Shown: one piece after another, positions 60,703 to 64,000 of the stretch | Layout of the letters: each line of letters opens with the position of its first letter | Position numbering within the stretch: position 1 is the first letter of the stretch | DNA from: Microlunatus kandeliicorticis | GTDB lineage: Bacteria; Actinomycetota; Actinomycetes; Propionibacteriales; Propionibacteriaceae | Direction of reading: 5' to 3' | NCBI RefSeq assembly: GCF_014137855.1 | Contig: NZ_JACGWT010000001.1 | Location: forward strand, 744,001 to 808,000 | DNA length: 64,000 bases | Translations under genes and position numbers: made by a program | Notes under the pieces: generated by a model | Databases searched by the model: none | The model's input: the letters and a program-made list of their open reading frames with translations, nothing else | What the model was told of the DNA's origin: nothing

Positions 60703-60910
60703 GCGAAGCCGCTCCCGCCCGTCGTCCCGAGGGACCGACGCCCCACAACTGAACACCACACACAGTGTGTCGGCACCACCGCCCGGTCCCTGACCGGTCC
60801 GGTGTCCACCCCCGGGCGAAGGCCGGGGCCCCGGGTGAGATCGGGGACGCCACACGCCCCACACCTTCGCGGCCCGACCGGGTCGACAACCAGCAAAGGA
60901 CAACCTCACG

Positions 60911-61285
60911 ATGGCACGTCTCATCGGGGTCGACCTGCCGCGCGACAAGCGGCTCGAGGTCGCCCTCACCTACATCTTCGGCGTGGGCCGCACCCGCGCC
61001 CTGGAGACTCTCGAGGCCACCCAGATCAGCGGGGACGTCCGCGTCCACCAGCTGACCGAGGACCAGCTCGTCGCGCTCCGCGACTGGATCGAGGCCAACT
61101 ACCAGACCGAGGGCGACCTGCGTCGCGAGGTCGCGGCCGACATCCGGCGGAAGGTCGAGATCGGCTCCTACCAGGGCCGCCGGCACCGCAGCGGTCTGCC
61201 CGTCCGTGGTCAGCGCACCCGGACGAACGCGCGCAGCCGCAAGGGTGCCCGCAAGCCCGTGGCCGGCAAGAAGAAGGCCCGCTGA
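60911..61285 (+). CDS. rpsM: 30S ribosomal protein S13
   Basis: S13 (124 residues) is a head protein contacting P-site tRNA and L5. It begins [26 protein letters not shown], and its [18 protein letters not shown] tail is conserved. Confidence 0.98.
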   Translation: MARLIGVDLPRDKRLEVALTYIFGVGRTRALETLEATQISGDVRVHQLTEDQLVALRDWIEANYQTEGDLRREVAADIRRKVEIGSYQGRRHRSGLPVRGQRTRTNARSRKGARKPVAGKKKAR

Positions 61286-61329
61286 CGCGGTCCGCCTGAT
61301 CCTCGAAGACTCCAGGAGAGAAGAAACTC

Positions 61330-61734
61330 ATGGCCCAAGCAGGACGTGGCGCCGCCGCCAAGAAGGTGCGCCGCAAGGAGAAGAAGAACGTGGTGGCCGG
61401 CCAGGCCCACATCAAGAGCACGTTCAACAACACCGTCATCTCGATCACCGACCCGTCGGGTGCGGTCATCGCGTGGGCGTCGGCCGGCACCGTCGGCTTC
61501 AAGGGCTCGCGCAAGTCGACCCCGTACGCCGCGCAGATGGCCGCCGAGGCCGCCGGGCGCCGCGCCATGGAGCACGGCATGAAGCGGGTCGACGTGTTCG
61601 TCAAGGGTCCCGGCTCCGGCCGCGAGACCGCGATCCGTTCGCTGGGGGCCATCGGGCTCGAGGTCGGGGCGATCTCCGACGTCACCCCGGTGCCGCACAA
61701 CGGCTGCCGCCCGCCCAAGCGCCGTCGCGTCTGA
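61330..61734 (+). CDS. rpsK: 30S ribosomal protein S11
   Basis: S11 (134 residues) is a platform protein. [27 protein letters not shown] and the tail [18 protein letters not shown] are standard. AGGAGAGAAG precedes the ATG. Confidence 0.98.
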   Translation: MAQAGRGAAAKKVRRKEKKNVVAGQAHIKSTFNNTVISITDPSGAVIAWASAGTVGFKGSRKSTPYAAQMAAEAAGRRAMEHGMKRVDVFVKGPGSGRETAIRSLGAIGLEVGAISDVTPVPHNGCRPPKRRRV

Positions 61735-61770
61735 CGCCCGCACCCGAGATCGATTGAGGAAGACAGAGAA

Positions 61771-62376
61771 ATGGCTCGCTACACCGGTCCCATGACCAAG
61801 AAGTCGCGCCGGCTCGGGACGGACCTGGTCGGCAACGACAAGGCCTTCGAGCGGCGTCCCTACCCGCCCGGCATGCACGGGCGCGGCCGCACCAAGGACT
61901 CGGAGTACTCGCTCCAGCTCCGCGAGAAGCAGAAGGCGCGCTACGCCTACGGCGTGCTCGAGAAGCAGCTCCGCCGCTACTACGAGGAAGCGCACCGGGT
62001 CACCGGCAAGACCGGCGACATCCTGCTGCAGATCCTCGAGTCCCGGCTCGACAACGTGGTCTACCGCGCCGGCTTCGCCCGGACCCGTCGGCAGGCCCGC
62101 CAGCTCGTCGGTCACGAGCACTTCCTGGTCAACGGGAAGAAGGTCAACATCCCGTCCTACCGGGTCAGCCCGCACGACGTGATCGAGATCCGCGAGAAGT
62201 CGAAGAACCTCACCCCGATGGTCGTCGCCCGTGAGACCCACGGCGAGCGCGACGTCCCGGGCTGGCTCGACGCGCTGCCCGAGCAGGGCCGGATCCTCGT
62301 GCACAGCCTGCCGAGCCGCGAGCAGATCGTGGTCGACGTGGCCGAGCAGCTGATCGTCGAGTACTACTCGAAGTAA
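61771..62376 (+). CDS. rpsD: 30S ribosomal protein S4
   Basis: S4 (201 residues) nucleates 16S assembly. It begins MARYTGPMTKKSRRLGTDLVG, a form without N-terminal zinc cysteines. The S4 RNA-binding domain RLDNVVYRAGFARTRRQARQLVGHEHFLVNGKKVNIPSYRV starts near residue 92. In other bacteria S4 represses the alpha operon. Confidence 0.98.
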   Translation: MARYTGPMTKKSRRLGTDLVGNDKAFERRPYPPGMHGRGRTKDSEYSLQLREKQKARYAYGVLEKQLRRYYEEAHRVTGKTGDILLQILESRLDNVVYRAGFARTRRQARQLVGHEHFLVNGKKVNIPSYRVSPHDVIEIREKSKNLTPMVVARETHGERDVPGWLDALPEQGRILVHSLPSREQIVVDVAEQLIVEYYSK

Positions 62377-62390
62377 TCGTCACCGTCCGG

Positions 62391-62423
62391 CTCCCCTGAC
62401 CGACCGCGAGGTCGGCGGGGGAG
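62391..62423 (+). terminator. Hairpin between rpsD and rpoA
   Basis: CTCCCC-TGA-CCGACC pairs with GGTCGG-C(G)-GGGGAG around GCGA. It could attenuate transcription between the ribosomal genes and rpoA. There is no U tract. Confidence 0.45.
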
Positions 62424-62503
62424 TCGTCGTCAGGCAACCCGGACCGCCGGATGCGGCCCGGGTCCGCGTCGTCAAATAGCGGTCGACGCGGGGAAGGAAC
62501 GTC

Positions 62504-63529
62504 ATGCTCATCGCACAACGCCCCACGCTCAGCGAAGAGGTCGTCACCGACCACCGGTCGCGGTTCACCATCGAGCCGCTCGAGCCGGGCTTCGGCTACA
62601 CCCTCGGCAACTCGCTGCGGCGCACGCTGCTGTCCTCGATCCCGGGGGCGGCCGTGACCAGCATCAAGATCGACGGCAACCTGCACGAGTTCTCGACCAT
62701 CGAGGGCGTCGTGGAGGACGTCACCGAGGTCATCCTCAACCTCAAGGGCCTCGTCGTCTCCTCCGAGGAGGACGAGCCGGTGGTGATGTACCTGCGCAAG
62801 GCCGGCCCCGGTGCCGTGACCGCCGCCGACATCGCCCCGCCCGCCGGGGTCGAGGTGCACAACCCCGACCTGCACATCGCCACCCTGAACGAGAACGGGC
62901 GGCTGGAGATGGAGCTGGTCGTCGAGCGCGGCCGCGGCTACGTCTCGTCGGTGCAGAACAAGGCCCCGGACGCCGAGATCGGCCGGATCCCGGTCGACTC
63001 GATCTACTCGCCGGTGCTCAAGGTCACCTACAAGGTCGAGGCCACCCGCGTCGAGCAGCGGACCGACTTCGACCGGCTGATCCTCGACGTCGAGACCAAG
63101 CAGGCCATGCGCCCGCGCGACGCCGTCGCCTCCGCCGGCCGCACCCTGGTCGAGCTGTTCGGCCTGGCCCGCGAGCTCAACGTCGAGGCCGAGGGCATCG
63201 AGATCGGCCCGTCGCCGATCGACGAGCAGTTGGCCGCCGACCTGGCCCTGCCGGTGGAGGACCTCAACCTCACCGTCCGGTCCTACAACTGCCTCAAGCG
63301 TGAGGGCATCCACACGGTCAGCGAGCTGGTCAGCCGCAGCGAGCAGGACCTGCTGGACATCCGCAACTTCGGTTCCAAGTCGATCGACGAGGTCAAGCTG
63401 AAGCTGCACGAGATGGGTCTCTCGCTCAAGGACAGCGCCCCCGGCTTCGACCCGCTGACCGCCATCGGGCGGTACGACGACGAGGTCGAGGACGAGGACG
63501 TCGACTACGCCGAGACCGAGCAGTACTGA
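62504..63529 (+). CDS. rpoA: RNA polymerase alpha subunit
   Basis: Alpha (341 residues) has an N-terminal assembly domain (about 1-230; [29 protein letters not shown] near residue 32) and a C-terminal DNA- and activator-binding domain (about 245-315; [24 protein letters not shown]). An acidic tail rich in Asp and Glu ends the chain. Confidence 0.98.
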   Translation: MLIAQRPTLSEEVVTDHRSRFTIEPLEPGFGYTLGNSLRRTLLSSIPGAAVTSIKIDGNLHEFSTIEGVVEDVTEVILNLKGLVVSSEEDEPVVMYLRKAGPGAVTAADIAPPAGVEVHNPDLHIATLNENGRLEMELVVERGRGYVSSVQNKAPDAEIGRIPVDSIYSPVLKVTYKVEATRVEQRTDFDRLILDVETKQAMRPRDAVASAGRTLVELFGLARELNVEAEGIEIGPSPIDEQLAADLALPVEDLNLTVRSYNCLKREGIHTVSELVSRSEQDLLDIRNFGSKSIDEVKLKLHEMGLSLKDSAPGFDPLTAIGRYDDEVEDEDVDYAETEQY

Positions 63530-63594
63530 GCAACGACCCCCGGGCTGCGGCGGCACCTCGCTGACCTGAGTCCGGCCGATCTGGAGAAGAAGAG

Positions 63595-64000
63595 ATGCCT
63601 ACACCCACCAAGGGTCCGCGGCTCGGCGGGAGCCCGTCGCACGAGCGGATCATCCTGGCCAACCTGGCCAGCCAGCTGTTCGAGCACGGCAAGATCACGA
63701 CCACCGAGGCCAAGGCCAAGCGGCTGCGTCCGGTGGCCGAGAAGCTGATCACCAAGGCCAAGCGCGGCGACCTGCACGCCCGCCGCCAGGTGATGTCGAC
63801 GATCCGCGACAAGAGCGTCGTGCACGTGCTCTTCACCGAGATCGCCCCGACCTTCGCCGAGCGCGAGGGCGGTTACCTGCGGATCACCCGGATCGGTCAC
63901 CGCAAGGGCGACAACGCCCCGCTGGCGCAGATCGAGCTGGTGACCGAGTCGGTGGCCGACTCCAAGAAGGCCAACGCCGCCCCGGCCAACGGTGCGGCCA
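63595..64000 (+). CDS. rplQ: 50S ribosomal protein L17, C-terminus beyond window
   Basis: The first 135 codons of L17 are visible. [53 protein letters not shown] is the standard core, and the core ends near residue 118. An Ala/Lys-rich linker ([15 protein letters not shown]) is running at the edge, so the protein has a C-terminal extension, perhaps like that of L4. AGAAGAAGAG precedes the ATG. Confidence 0.96.
   Translation, partial: MPTPTKGPRLGGSPSHERIILANLASQLFEHGKITTTEAKAKRLRPVAEKLITKAKRGDLHARRQVMSTIRDKSVVHVLFTEIAPTFAEREGGYLRITRIGHRKGDNAPLAQIELVTESVADSKKANAAPANGAA

Overview
The window is chromosomal DNA of a very high-GC actinobacterium. Evidence: strong G/C bias at third codon positions, many GTG starts, gene pairs joined by GTGA/ATGA overlaps, the gene order rpsL-rpsG-fusA-tuf and rpsJ to rplQ, a DUF1707 protein, and promoters with only a TANNNT box directly before the start codon. 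Dispersed copies of a GCTTCGACAGGCTCAGC repeat and a sunset-type tail on ribosomal protein L4 fit Propionibacteriales-like actinomycetes, but I cannot assign a genus. I saw no tRNA or rRNA genes, insertion sequence, prophage, CRISPR array or replication origin.

Layout. 1-3278: a partial methyltransferase, an MFS exporter with a MarR-type palindrome, a 26-bp repeat array and a second MFS gene. 3406-8571: a tightly packed set of an AnsP-like amino acid permease, an orphan solute-binding lipoprotein, a cNMP/CBS/nucleotidyltransferase protein and a PPP-type phosphatase. 8578-12497: a molybdenum locus (HTH-MOP regulator, modABC, MOSC protein) ended by a strong terminator. 12532-17044: beta-mannosidase, a DMT permease and an aldo/keto reductase. 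17111-21825: the str operon (S12, S7, EF-G, EF-Tu) with promoter, leader and terminators. 21976-37180: accessory genes, namely an MFS permease, TreY, a cobalamin-riboswitch-controlled ABC transporter, an Lrp/guanidino-hydrolase/ornithine aminotransferase locus, a gamma-glutamyltransferase, a two-component system and a GH39 glycosidase. 37236-50670: the S10-spc block from rpsJ to rplO, followed by secY-adk-map. 50671-59209: repeats and inverted repeats, an epimerase, a sulfatase, a prolyl oligopeptidase, a VOC protein, an ECF sigma factor, a cytosolic BtuF-like protein, a DUF1707 protein, a candidate structured RNA and an iron-box-like site. 59210-60091: a diiron protein. 60191-64000: infA, rpmJ, rpsM, rpsK, rpsD, rpoA and the start of rplQ.

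How it works together. The translation genes form the usual str-S10-spc-alpha supercluster, but about 15.8 kb of unrelated genes separate tuf from rpsJ and about 9.6 kb separate map from infA. Nearly all of the inserted transcription units carry a TANNNT box six or seven bases before an ATG or GTG, so they are probably read as leaderless mRNAs. The ribosomal operons instead use longer leaders with hairpins and Shine-Dalgarno sites. The most interesting items are the amino-acid-linked sensing module at 3406-8571, the multi-hairpin intergenic RNA candidate at 58838-59020 with an IdeR/DtxR-like box before a diiron gene, and the extra domain on L4.
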